DNA of 64,000 nucleotides, taken from the IMG/VR virus record IMGVR_UViG_3300011114_000961, positions 1 to 64,000 of that record; one strand, given 5' to 3'. Shown here in pieces: positions 21,877-31,572 of this stretch (its first letter is position 1; every line of letters starts with the position of its first letter). The notes below the pieces were generated by a model. That model did no database searches, was not told where the DNA came from, and saw only the letters and a program-made list of their open reading frames with translations. Source of the stretch: a virus. The translations under genes were made by a program, and so were the position numbers.

Positions 21877-24459
21877 TTATACTTGATACCAGATATCACC
21901 ATCGCTGCCGCCTGTGGGTATTGCACTACTAATAGTTCGATTACCGTACCCATTAGAACTGCTTGCTATGGTCAACGTTACGTTGGTACTCAACGCACCT
22001 CCGCCACTGAGTCCAGTACCGGCAATAACCCGAGTAGTAATTCCCACAGCATTGAGATTTACCAAAGCATTGGCATAATCACCAGAACCAGTACCCCCGG
22101 CTGTTACAGCCAATGGAGTAATACCTGTGATGGTTCCGCCAGTGATCACTATATTGGATGTTATTAAATTAGCTTGCACCGTCGAATTGGTCATATTGAT
22201 GTTGGTCATTGACCCGCCACTGATTGATACTGCGCTAGAATCTTGCGTGGCTATGCTGCCCATGCCCAAATTTAATCTGGCCACAGATGCGATATTGGAG
22301 CCAGTTCCTCCAGACAACACCGGCAATGGAGTTATCCCACTGATGATGCCGCCGGTGATGGCAACTGCATTGGCATTTTGTGTGGCAATAGTGCCCAGTC
22401 CGAGATTTGTTCGAGCACTGGCTGCATTGCTGGCTCCGGTTCCTCCAGACAACACTGGCAATGCAGTTATCCCGCTGATACTGCCACCAGTGATGGCAAC
22501 TGCGCTGGCATTTTGTGTGGCAATAGTGCCCAGGCCAAGATTTGTTCGAGCACCAGCTGCATCACTGGCTCCAGTTCCTCCATCGGCCACAGCCAGGTCT
22601 GAGATGTTGTAGATTGACCCACCTGAAATATTTACAGCAGTAGAATTTTGTGTAGAGATGGTGCCCAGGCCCAATCCTGTGCGACCCCCGGCTTGCGACG
22701 ACCCGCCAGTGCCGCCATATTCAACTGATAATGGTGTGATACCAGTTATGGTACCACCAGTGATGGCAACTGCATTGGCATTCTGCTGGCTCATTGTGGG
22801 CAGGGCATTGGTCCAGTTAGTAACAAATCTTGTGGTAGCTATCTGCGTATTACTGACAGTGATGTCAGGTGTGGGTGCCGCTGGTGTTCCAGTAAATACT
22901 GGACTGACCTTTTGTGCCTGCACAAACTCAGTGGTGGCTATTTGTGTACTGCTATCATTAGATGCAGCAGTAGGCGACTGTGGTGTTCCAGTAAATACCG
23001 GACTGACCTTTTGTGCCTGCACAAACTCAGTGGTGGCCATTTTATTATCAGCGGCTGTGTACCCAGGTGTTGGACCTGTGGGCGATACAGCAAAAGCTGG
23101 GCCATTGGTCACAAATGCTGTGGTAGCCAATTGAGTGGTTGCTGTTCCTGCTGCTGCTGTGGGCGCAGTGGGTATGCCAGCAAAAGCTGGACTATTGGTC
23201 ACAAATGCTGTGGTAGCCAATTGAGTGGTTGCTGTTCCTGCTGCTGCTGTGGGCGCAGTGGCAGAAATTATGCCACCGGTGATAGAAACATCACCAGCAC
23301 TCTGTGTGGCGATGCTGCCCAGTCCGAGATTTGTTCGAGCACCAGCTGCATCACTGGCTCCAGTTCCTCCATCAACTACGGCCAGATCTGAAATATTGTA
23401 AATTACTCCGCCCGAAATAGCCACATTATTGGCGTCTTGTGTAGAGATAGTGCCCAGGCCCAACCCTGCAAAAGCAGCGCCTTGAGTTGATCCACCGGTG
23501 CCGCCGTATTCAACTGCTAATGGTGTGATACCAGTTATGGTGCCACCGGTGATGGCAACTGCACTGGCATTTTGCTGGCTCATGGTGGGCATGGCGTTGG
23601 TCCAGTTGGTAACAAACTGTGTGGTAGCTATCTGCGTATTACTGACAGTGATATCAGGTGTGGGTGCTGCCGGTACTCCAGTGAATACTGGACTGATCTT
23701 TTGTGCCTGTACAAATGCTGTGGTGGCCAATTGAGTGGTACTGGTAGACGATGTGGCAGTGGGTGCTGCCGGTACTCCAGTGAATACTGGACTGATCTTT
23801 TGTGCCTGTACAAATGCTGTGGTGGCCATTCGATCATCATCTGTCAAACTGGTCAATGTTGGGCCTGTGGGCGATACAGCAAAAGCTGGGCCATTGGTCA
23901 CAAATGCTGTGGTAGCAATTTGTGTAGAATTGGTTCCTGATGCTGCTGTGGGCGCTGTGGGCGTGCCAGCAAACATGGGACTGTTGGTCACAAATGCCGT
24001 GGTAGCCAATTGAGTGGTCGCTGTTCCTGTGCCAGCAGTGGGTGCAGTGGGCGTGCCGGCAAAAGCTGGACTGTTGGTCACAAATGCCGTGGTAGCCAAT
24101 TGAGTGGTTGCTGTTCCTGTGCCAGCAGTGGGTGCAGTGGGCGTGCCTGTGAATACAGGGCTGATTTTTTGTGCTTCTACATACGCAATGCTGGCAAGAT
24201 CAACAAACACATTGGCACTGTTATAAACTGATAGTATATCTTCAGAATTGTTGTACCATAGCTGACCAGTTATAGGCTGAGTAGGCGGAACGATATTGCA
24301 GAAATTTTCCAGCAAATACACATAATTTTCGTTTTCATAAACACCATATTCTATAACAGCCCGCCCTACCAAGGCAAGATCTGTAGCGGTGGTGTTTACT
24401 GTTCCGTCGGGTATGAATGCTATTTGGTCGCCACGGCTGTTATTGATGATATAACTCAT
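21877..24459 (-). CDS. long tail-fibre protein with PTAPTA/TTQLATTAFV repeats
   Basis: 860 residues. After an N-terminal domain (1-90) come many copies of a unit near 30 residues with SPVFTGTPTAPTA and TTQLATTAFV, interleaved with units of the form AVAITGGTITGITPL and GGTGASDAAGARTNLGLG. These repeats are typical of trimeric phage fibre shafts in marine and freshwater myophages. The C-terminus ends in GGSDGDIWYQV, a collar-like end. Repeats at DNA level (such as 23090-23250) are nearly identical and could recombine. Late promoter upstream and GGAG site. Confidence 0.88.
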   Translation of the reverse strand: MSYIINNSRGDQIAFIPDGTVNTTATDLALVGRAVIEYGVYENENYVYLLENFCNIVPPTQPITGQLWYNNSEDILSVYNSANVFVDLASIAYVEAQKISPVFTGTPTAPTAGTGTATTQLATTAFVTNSPAFAGTPTAPTAGTGTATTQLATTAFVTNSPMFAGTPTAPTAASGTNSTQIATTAFVTNGPAFAVSPTGPTLTSLTDDDRMATTAFVQAQKISPVFTGVPAAPTATSSTSTTQLATTAFVQAQKISPVFTGVPAAPTPDITVSNTQIATTQFVTNWTNAMPTMSQQNASAVAITGGTITGITPLAVEYGGTGGSTQGAAFAGLGLGTISTQDANNVAISGGVIYNISDLAVVDGGTGASDAAGARTNLGLGSIATQSAGDVSITGGIISATAPTAAAGTATTQLATTAFVTNSPAFAGIPTAPTAAAGTATTQLATTAFVTNGPAFAVSPTGPTPGYTAADNKMATTEFVQAQKVSPVFTGTPQSPTAASNDSSTQIATTEFVQAQKVSPVFTGTPAAPTPDITVSNTQIATTRFVTNWTNALPTMSQQNANAVAITGGTITGITPLSVEYGGTGGSSQAGGRTGLGLGTISTQNSTAVNISGGSIYNISDLAVADGGTGASDAAGARTNLGLGTIATQNASAVAITGGSISGITALPVLSGGTGASNAASARTNLGLGTIATQNANAVAITGGIISGITPLPVLSGGTGSNIASVARLNLGMGSIATQDSSAVSISGGSMTNINMTNSTVQANLITSNIVITGGTITGITPLAVTAGGTGSGDYANALVNLNAVGITTRVIAGTGLSGGGALSTNVTLTIASSSNGYGNRTISSAIPTGGSDGDIWYQV

Positions 24460-24478
24460 TTAATACTCCAATTTTATG

Positions 24479-24485
24479 TATTTAG
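24479..24485 (-). promoter_or_regulatory. late promoter core (CTAAATA, minus)
   Basis: The complement of 24479-24485 reads CTAAATA, 19 bases before the minus-strand fibre start. Divergent with the late promoter at 24523. Confidence 0.6.
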
Positions 24486-24522
24486 CATGTAGACACTTGT
24501 ACGGGCAAGCAAAATTTTTTGG

Positions 24523-24528
24523 TAAATA
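24523..24528 (+). promoter_or_regulatory. late promoter core (TAAATA) after A/T tract
   Basis: TAAATA preceded by AAAATTTTTTGG. The same A/T tract and core occur before the TctC gene (43150-43166). The start codon is 21 bases downstream. Confidence 0.6.
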
Positions 24529-24549
24529 CTACACTAGGACACTCTATCT

Positions 24550-26733
24550 ATGACTCAGCAATACATTGACACTGGTAATACCGCCAATGACGGCACCGGT
24601 ACCCCTTTGCGTGACGCTTTTGATATCTGCAACAGTAATTTTACTGAGTTGTACGGTATTGGCGGCGTAACTGGTATTCAAAACGGCAATTCAAACGTAC
24701 AAGTAATTACCAACAGTACTGTAAACATCAGCAGCAGAGGAGTTGCCAATGTGTTTGTGGTGTCTGGAACCGGCGCCACATTAACTGGATTATTCACCGG
24801 CAGCAGTATTATCAGTGCAGTTGGGAATGTTGTAACCAGCGGAAAATTCATAGGCGATGGCAGCGCATTAACTGGAGTTGTATCCAGTCCAGCAGCCAGT
24901 TTGATCACAGGCAGTACATTGAGTTCGAATGTGACTACCAGCAGTTTGACCACAGTGGGTACTCTGGGCAGTTTGACTGTGACCGCCAATGTGCAAGGCG
25001 GTAATTTGCGAACAGCCGGGCAAATCACATCAACAGGCAATGTCACTGGAGGTAATTTAATTGCAACCAGCGCATTGATTGCCACTGGCAATGCATCTGG
25101 CGGTAATTTGCAAACAGCTGGACAAGTTTCAGCCACCGGTAATATTACCAGTGCTGCCAATGTCACAGCAGCGTATTTTGTAGGGAATGGCAGCGCATTA
25201 ACTGGAGTGAGTGCTACCACCTCTGCTGCTTTATTAACTGGCGCTACTTTGAGTTCAAATGTGACTACCAGCAGTTTGACCAGTGTGGGGACACTAAATT
25301 CTCTTGCAGTAAGCAATGCGTTAGGCGGAACAGGAAATGTCACTGCCAACAATGTCAATGCCACCATTGCTGTGTCGGCTACTGGAAATATTCAAGGTGG
25401 CAATTTAATAACGCTAGGAGTGATATCTGGCGCAAGTGCTGTTCTTACTGGTGATGTTTCGGGTGCCAATGTCACTGCCAATCTCACAGGCGGCAATGTT
25501 GCTGGCAACAATGTCAATGCCACAACATTGGTAACAGGTGCAAGACTCAGTGCCACAGGCAACATCACCGGCGGCAATTTACTCACTGCTGGATTGATCA
25601 GCGCCACGGGCAACATTGCTGGCGGCAATTTAACTGGAACAATTGTTACGGCAGCACAACCCAATATTACCTCAGTAGGTACATTGAGCAGTTTGACAGT
25701 CACTGCCAATGTTACTGGCGGCAACGTACTCACTGCCGGCGTGATATCTGCTGCCGGCAACATCACTGGCGGCAATATCACTATCGGTAATGTAACCAGT
25801 GGCAATGTTATTAACACTGGACTGGTACAAGCTGCAATTTTATCAGCCAGTGGTAATACTACAGGTGGCAACTTGATCACACCAGGCGTAATTTCGGCTG
25901 TGGCCAACATCACTGGCGGTAATTTAGTCACAGGTGGTGCATTATCAGTTTCAACCACCATCAGCGCCGGGGGCAACATCACAGGTGGTGGTAATCTCAG
26001 CATAACTGGTAATATCATTTCCAGCGGTACAAGTACTGCAACCAGTTACAGCACCACAGGCAACATCACAGGTGGCAATGTATTAGGCGGAGCCAATGTC
26101 AACGCTACCACTCACACAGGTACCACTGTGTCAGTAACTGGCAACATCACTGGTGGCAATGTGCTGGGCGGAGCCAATGTCAACGCTACCACTCACACAG
26201 GTACCACTGTGAGTGTGACAGGCAACATCACAGGTGGCAATGTATTAGGTGGAGCCAATGTCAATGCTACCACTCACACAGGTACCACTGTGAGTGTAAG
26301 TGCTAACGTAACAGGTGGCAACATCTTGACAGGTGGATTAATCTCAGCCGCTGGCAACATCACAGGTGGTAATCTTATTGTTGCTGGAATTTCAGGAGCA
26401 CTAACCACAGCATCACAGACCAATATTACCGCAGTTGGTACATTGGGGACATTGAGTGTTACCGGCAACATCACAGGTGGCAATGTGTTGGGCGGAGTCA
26501 ATGTAAATGCAACTTCATTGACAGGTACTACAGTTAGTATAACAGGTAATGTAATCAGCAATAACATTCAAGCCAGTAATAGTATAACCGCACTAAATGC
26601 CACAGTGTCAACTCAACTGGTGATACCGTTTTTCTCATCTGATCCAATCAGTGCAGAATCGGGTAGTTTATATTACAGTACTGCACTGGGTGTACTAAGA
26701 TTTTACAATGGCGTTGCCTGGGTAACTGTTTAA
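24550..26733 (+). CDS. tail-fibre protein with TGNITGGN repeats
   Basis: 727 residues. The N-terminus QYIDTGNTANDGTGTPLRDA with FTELYG is a common attachment domain of myophage fibre proteins. Residues 75-680 are repeats built on [ST]-x-TGN-[IV]-TGGN-[LV], suggesting a beta-helical or trimeric shaft. The C-terminus has FSSDPISAESGSLYYST and LRFYNGVAWVTV, the typical trimer-end motif. Three near-identical 81-base units lie at 26056-26298. Late promoter upstream. Confidence 0.88.
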   Translation: MTQQYIDTGNTANDGTGTPLRDAFDICNSNFTELYGIGGVTGIQNGNSNVQVITNSTVNISSRGVANVFVVSGTGATLTGLFTGSSIISAVGNVVTSGKFIGDGSALTGVVSSPAASLITGSTLSSNVTTSSLTTVGTLGSLTVTANVQGGNLRTAGQITSTGNVTGGNLIATSALIATGNASGGNLQTAGQVSATGNITSAANVTAAYFVGNGSALTGVSATTSAALLTGATLSSNVTTSSLTSVGTLNSLAVSNALGGTGNVTANNVNATIAVSATGNIQGGNLITLGVISGASAVLTGDVSGANVTANLTGGNVAGNNVNATTLVTGARLSATGNITGGNLLTAGLISATGNIAGGNLTGTIVTAAQPNITSVGTLSSLTVTANVTGGNVLTAGVISAAGNITGGNITIGNVTSGNVINTGLVQAAILSASGNTTGGNLITPGVISAVANITGGNLVTGGALSVSTTISAGGNITGGGNLSITGNIISSGTSTATSYSTTGNITGGNVLGGANVNATTHTGTTVSVTGNITGGNVLGGANVNATTHTGTTVSVTGNITGGNVLGGANVNATTHTGTTVSVSANVTGGNILTGGLISAAGNITGGNLIVAGISGALTTASQTNITAVGTLGTLSVTGNITGGNVLGGVNVNATSLTGTTVSITGNVISNNIQASNSITALNATVSTQLVIPFFSSDPISAESGSLYYSTALGVLRFYNGVAWVTV
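26056..26298 (+). repeat. three tandem 81-base repeats in fibre gene
   Basis: Each unit encodes 27 residues with TGNITGGNVLGGANVNATTH and TGTTVSV. The copies differ at a few silent sites. Copy number could change by slippage and alter fibre length. Confidence 0.85.
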
Positions 26734-26737
26734 TATT

Positions 26738-29700
26738 ATGGCACAACCAGTTTGGATTTCTGAAGCAGGTCTTTTGGGAGTTATTCCCGAAGGAGTATTT
26801 TATCAGTCTACTTTGGTTGCAGCCACTGATGCATTGCCATTGAACGTCACATGCACTGCCACAGATGCAGTGACCAATACCATAACTTGCAACAGTACCG
26901 AAGGACTGTATCAAGATATCAATGTGATGTTTGAAGGTGCAGTATTCGGCGGTTTAGATCCTTATGTAAGATATTTTGTGTTGGATGTGATCAGCAGCAC
27001 AAAATTTAGAATTACCACAACAGAATTTAGCAATGTTCCATTACAATTGACCACAGCAACAGGAGTCATGACTCCGGTGTTTAGGCAACATGTTTATTTT
27101 GCTCTCATAGCCGGAAATTTGCCGTTGGGTATTCAATGTGCAGACAATGGGTTGATTGTTGGAGTACCACAGGCTGTGGCCAGTTTGCAAGGTGTGCCAT
27201 TTCAGGTCAACAGAGATGTGGTCAGCAAATTTGCCATTCGAGCATATACCAAACTTGCCAACGGTTCAACTGATCGTATAAAAGATCGAACATTTGAATT
27301 GGTAGTCACTGGCAACAATGTACCTGATTTTATTACACCACCTGGATCCATTGGTACATTTTATGACAGCGATCGTGTGGAGTTTCAGTTTGAAATTTTA
27401 GGGACTGACCCTGGCGATACCAACATAGTCACGTTGGTATCGGGTGAATTGCCCGGTGGACTTTCTATCTCGCCCTTGGGGCTATTGTCAGGCTATATTG
27501 CACCCAGTGTCAATGTTGATAAACCGCCAGGATATGATCTCACACCAGATTTCACTGTGCCATACGATTTTATATTCAGTGCTATCAACAAAAATTTTGA
27601 ATTTACATTGCAGGTGTCTGACGGCAAGAGCCAGAGCCAACGTACTTTTTACATGTATGTGTATGATCGAGCCAGTCTCACTGGCGATGACACTATATTT
27701 ACAGCTGATACTACCAGTATTACCAGTGATGAAACGCCATATCGCCGACCTTTCTTGATCAATACGTTACCTAGCGATCTTGGCAAGGTTCGAAGTGACA
27801 ACTATTATGCTCATCAATTCAGGGCCAATGATTATGACACTAGTGATTTAACTTATACCATAGCTGTAAATCAAGGATCAGGATTTGCACCTGGACTGGG
27901 ATTGGATCCAACATCTGGATGGTACTATGGTTATATTCCCAATCAAGGTGTTACAGAAGTAACATACAGTTTTAATATCTATGCTCGGCAAACTGACACA
28001 ATAGGAACGGCCATCACTTGTACTGCTACCACAGCAGGTACCAATGTGATAACTTGTACAAGCCCTACACAACTAGGTCCAGGCACAGCTATTGTATTTT
28101 CAGGTACGGTATTTGGTGGCGTGAGTTCTTCTTCAACCACAATGTATTTTGTAAACACAGTGGTCAGCGTCAATGAATTTATCACTGAATTTACAGTGAC
28201 CGCAAACATGATGCTCAATCCCAACTATCCAGGAGAGCTACCAGTTTACATACCTGATGGCAACCCTGTGATTTTGACAACAGCATCGGGCTCAATGACT
28301 GCCAGCCTGGTGGTGCCCAGTGATCCATATCCGTTTACCATCACAGTAGTGGGCGAAGTTGATACTGAAGTTACCTGGAATACACCTGCTGATTTGGGCG
28401 TGATTGAAAATGGATCTACCAGTATACTCAAAATTGAAGCGGTCAATCGCGGTGGTAGAGAATTATCTTACAGGTTGAAAAGTGGAGCCTATAATTTGTT
28501 ACCGCAAGGACTTGAACTACTTCCCTCTGGAGACATAGTAGGCAGAACCACTTTTAATACATTTGCTATAGATTTAGGAAATACTACATTTGATAAAAAT
28601 CAGGCATCTTTACTAAACACCTCCATTGGCGAAACTGTGTTTGATACCAAATTTACCTTTACTGTCAATGCCTATGCTGTGGACACAGGTCAACCCACAT
28701 ATGACGTGGTGGGGGTCACAGTGGCCGACGGCGGATCTGGATACAGCAATGTAAACCCACCTGTATTGCAATTTAACTCACCAATTGGTGCTACGGCACA
28801 ACCGGCTGTGGCTGGTGTTGTGACACTGGATGGTGGCGTGATTACTGCGGTAGCAATAGATGATTTCGGGGCTGGATACACCGAACCAGCTACGTTGACA
28901 ATAACAGCTGGTTACGGTGGATCTGGTGCTGTGTTAACTCCGGTCATGCGGTTGACTGGAGCAGTGGATGTGGTCAGTGTGTTCAAAACATTCACAGTCA
29001 CAGTAAATAGAGTATACAACAAACCTTATCAAAATCTCAGTGTGCAGGCCATGCCACCGTTGAATGACCGAGTATTGATAGACAGTTTACTAAGCAACGA
29101 CACTATTTTTGTTCCTGATTACATTTACAGGCCCGATGATCCAAATTTTGGCAAGAGCCGTCGAGTGATTTATCAACATGCATTTGGCCTGGCGCCAGAC
29201 TCTTTGGATACCTATGTCGGCAGCTTGTACGAAAATCACTATTGGAAAAATTTAGTACTGGGCGAAATTGCAACTGCACAGGCAACTGATGAACTTGGCA
29301 ACGTAATATACGAAGTGGTCTATTCACGCATAATTGACGATCTTACCAATGCAGCCGGACAAAGTGTAAGCAAGATTGTGGCGTTGCCTTATGCAATTAC
29401 AGATCCTGCAGATGGCAGCAGTCAAATCAATGTGGTCTACCCCAACAGTTTGCAAAACATGCGAGATCAAGTGATTGATGTGGTAGGACAAATTTCCAAT
29501 AAATTGCCATTATGGATGACCAGCAAACAAGCCAATGGTCGAGTGTTGGGATTTACGCCAGCTTGGGTAATATGCTATACACAGCCCAATCGTTCTAAAC
29601 AAATTGCCTATTACATACAAACACAATTTGGAGTGCAACTGAATCAAGTAGATTTCAAAGTAGATCGATACGTACTTGATTCTACCTTGAGTAAAAACTG

Positions 29701-30643
29701 GGATACCGCCACACAAGATTGGACGCCAAAGCCCAGCTTGACCACATTCGATCGTTACGCCAGTATAGATCTTCAAGCGTTGGGACCGGTCACTTACGCC
29801 ACTCGCCTGGCATTTACCGATGTCAATGCCAGATCAATTGATTATATCAATAATTTAGGTGGCATCGACGGGCTAATTAACGCTGCACTTATTGATGGTG
29901 CCACATTGATTTTTGCCAAACAAGAAGCATTTGATGATTATGCTACCACAGATGATGCCTGGCAATATTATACTGCCACCTACAGCAGCGGACCATATGC
30001 TCCAGAAACTCCGGGCACAGGATACGATGCCTCAACCACAGTGGCCGGCGGCAGCACAGTATCATGTACAGCCACTGTGGCAGCAACTGATCGTGTGACT
30101 TGTGTTAGCACAGTTGGCATGACTGCTGGAGACGCAATATGGTTTACCGGCGATGATCTGTCAGGCTTGGTGTCAGGCACTACCGATGCCTTAACTGGAA
30201 TAATTACTGCATTCAATATTTTAACTGTAGACGATCTTACACATTTTACGTTAGAAGATCCGGCCAATCCAGGAACTGCGTATGCATTGTCAAATGCCAG
30301 TGGATCAATGACTGCTGGGTTTAATAATCAACGCATGGGAATTTGGCTGGTATCTGTGAGTTCTGAAGGCATAGTGACATTGACTCTAAGTCAACAAACT
30401 GGGCAAAATCAATATGTGACTGTTGACCAAGGAGTGCAATATCATGGCACTCAATTGTACTTTGCTGGTAGTCCTCCGCCGGGACTGACTCGTGTGACAT
30501 GGACCACAGTGACGGAAAGTTCTAGCACACAAACTATATTTGACGAAGGCAGCGTGGCCTGGATTGAACCCGTGGATATGTATGATCCAACAGATACCTA
30601 TGATAAATATCTGGTATTTCCCAAGGCTAATATCTTGGTTTAA
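26738..30643 (+). CDS. large virion structural protein with Ig-like domains
   Basis: 1301 residues. The opening AQPVWISEAGLLGVIPEG and repeated segments such as FALIAGNLPLGIQCADNGLI and GELPGGLSISPLGLLSG match the 'putative Ig' type of domain (PPGL...GL..G.P) used in phage baseplate and fibre proteins. Two similar cassettes, near residues 30-115 and 425-530 and again near 1120-1200, contain ITCTATTAGTNVITCTS-like strands. The C-terminus ends in YLVFPKANILV. Probably a baseplate-to-fibre connector; four bases separate it from the fibre gene before it. Confidence 0.8.
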   Translation: MAQPVWISEAGLLGVIPEGVFYQSTLVAATDALPLNVTCTATDAVTNTITCNSTEGLYQDINVMFEGAVFGGLDPYVRYFVLDVISSTKFRITTTEFSNVPLQLTTATGVMTPVFRQHVYFALIAGNLPLGIQCADNGLIVGVPQAVASLQGVPFQVNRDVVSKFAIRAYTKLANGSTDRIKDRTFELVVTGNNVPDFITPPGSIGTFYDSDRVEFQFEILGTDPGDTNIVTLVSGELPGGLSISPLGLLSGYIAPSVNVDKPPGYDLTPDFTVPYDFIFSAINKNFEFTLQVSDGKSQSQRTFYMYVYDRASLTGDDTIFTADTTSITSDETPYRRPFLINTLPSDLGKVRSDNYYAHQFRANDYDTSDLTYTIAVNQGSGFAPGLGLDPTSGWYYGYIPNQGVTEVTYSFNIYARQTDTIGTAITCTATTAGTNVITCTSPTQLGPGTAIVFSGTVFGGVSSSSTTMYFVNTVVSVNEFITEFTVTANMMLNPNYPGELPVYIPDGNPVILTTASGSMTASLVVPSDPYPFTITVVGEVDTEVTWNTPADLGVIENGSTSILKIEAVNRGGRELSYRLKSGAYNLLPQGLELLPSGDIVGRTTFNTFAIDLGNTTFDKNQASLLNTSIGETVFDTKFTFTVNAYAVDTGQPTYDVVGVTVADGGSGYSNVNPPVLQFNSPIGATAQPAVAGVVTLDGGVITAVAIDDFGAGYTEPATLTITAGYGGSGAVLTPVMRLTGAVDVVSVFKTFTVTVNRVYNKPYQNLSVQAMPPLNDRVLIDSLLSNDTIFVPDYIYRPDDPNFGKSRRVIYQHAFGLAPDSLDTYVGSLYENHYWKNLVLGEIATAQATDELGNVIYEVVYSRIIDDLTNAAGQSVSKIVALPYAITDPADGSSQINVVYPNSLQNMRDQVIDVVGQISNKLPLWMTSKQANGRVLGFTPAWVICYTQPNRSKQIAYYIQTQFGVQLNQVDFKVDRYVLDSTLSKNWDTATQDWTPKPSLTTFDRYASIDLQALGPVTYATRLAFTDVNARSIDYINNLGGIDGLINAALIDGATLIFAKQEAFDDYATTDDAWQYYTATYSSGPYAPETPGTGYDASTTVAGGSTVSCTATVAATDRVTCVSTVGMTAGDAIWFTGDDLSGLVSGTTDALTGIITAFNILTVDDLTHFTLEDPANPGTAYALSNASGSMTAGFNNQRMGIWLVSVSSEGIVTLTLSQQTGQNQYVTVDQGVQYHGTQLYFAGSPPPGLTRVTWTTVTESSSTQTIFDEGSVAWIEPVDMYDPTDTYDKYLVFPKANILV

Positions 30644-30655
30644 CCTGCAAACAAT

Positions 30656-31555
30656 ATGACAAGTAGCATCAACCCAAACCTCATCAATGGATCGTATCCG
30701 GTAGCTGGACAAGACAACAGCACCAAAGGCATGCGCGATAATTTTACCAATATCAAAACTAATTTTGAGTATGCTGCGTCCGAAATTACTGCATTACAAT
30801 CCAACACAGTGACCACTGGTGCCGGAGTTACCAATAATTTTGCCGGAGCATTGTTGATAGATGGTCAGATGCGAGATTTCTCTGCCACACGCTATGCTAT
30901 TGGTACCACAAGTGGCACAGTCACAATCGATTATGCCAATGGGCATTATCAGACATTGACCACATCAGGGTCGGTTACGTTGGCATTCAACAACTTTCCA
31001 GCAGCAGCACAGCAAGGTTGGCTCATAGTGCGTGTGACCGTGGCCAGCACTGCACACACTTTGACACTGCCAAGTGCAGTAGGCACTGGCGCCAGCGCCG
31101 CATCTGTGCTGGGCATACAGGGCATTGCTAGCAATGTGATCACATTTGCAGAAACCGGCACATATGAATTTCAATTCCACACAGATGATGGTGGCACAAC
31201 CATTTATCTCAGCGAACTCACTAGACCACGCAACAGATTTATCAATCCACTGTTCTTGACTGGCAGTGAAGATCTTGCAGCTAGTGCTGCTGCCAGTTTG
31301 ACAAAAACTACCAGTTATTTTACCACAGCCGCTGCCGAAACAGCCACATTGGCAGCAGGTACAACAGGGCAAATCAAAGTATTCAGCGCAGTGGCCATTG
31401 CGTCAGGCAACATGGTCATCACAGTGGCCAATGCTGGCTGGAAAGCCAGTGGCACAGGAACCATCACATTTGCCACACTTGGTTGTGGCTGCACATTACA
31501 ATATACCAATTCCAAATGGTTTTGCATTGGTAACAATGGCTGCACGTTTGCGTAA
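30656..31555 (+). CDS. tail structural protein, paralogue of the next gene
   Basis: 299 residues. The first 50 residues (SINPNLINGSYPVAGQDNST followed by GMRDNFTNIKTNFEYA) are shared with the gene at 31573, as is a beta-rich domain near 100-185. The second half is alanine/threonine-rich with a terminal Cys-containing domain (LGCGCTLQYTNSKWFCIGNN). A fibre or baseplate component by context. Confidence 0.75.
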   Translation: MTSSINPNLINGSYPVAGQDNSTKGMRDNFTNIKTNFEYAASEITALQSNTVTTGAGVTNNFAGALLIDGQMRDFSATRYAIGTTSGTVTIDYANGHYQTLTTSGSVTLAFNNFPAAAQQGWLIVRVTVASTAHTLTLPSAVGTGASAASVLGIQGIASNVITFAETGTYEFQFHTDDGGTTIYLSELTRPRNRFINPLFLTGSEDLAASAAASLTKTTSYFTTAAAETATLAAGTTGQIKVFSAVAIASGNMVITVANAGWKASGTGTITFATLGCGCTLQYTNSKWFCIGNNGCTFA

Positions 31556-31572
31556 TTGCACAAGGATCTAGA

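Noticed and set aside
21000-24000. CRISPR-like regularly spaced repeats in the fibre region
   Set aside because: The repeats are in frame, translate to fibre repeats and have no unique spacers between them.
20715-26567. Long open readings antisense to the fibre genes (for example 20715-21257 minus and 25392-26018 minus)
   Set aside because: They mirror low-complexity Gly/Thr/Asn repeats of the sense genes, have repetitive Pro/Leu/Val composition and lack ribosome sites or promoters.
30423-30428. TTGACC inside the large structural gene
   Set aside because: The 17-base-spaced hexamer downstream is GGCACT, not a -10, and no gene begins there.
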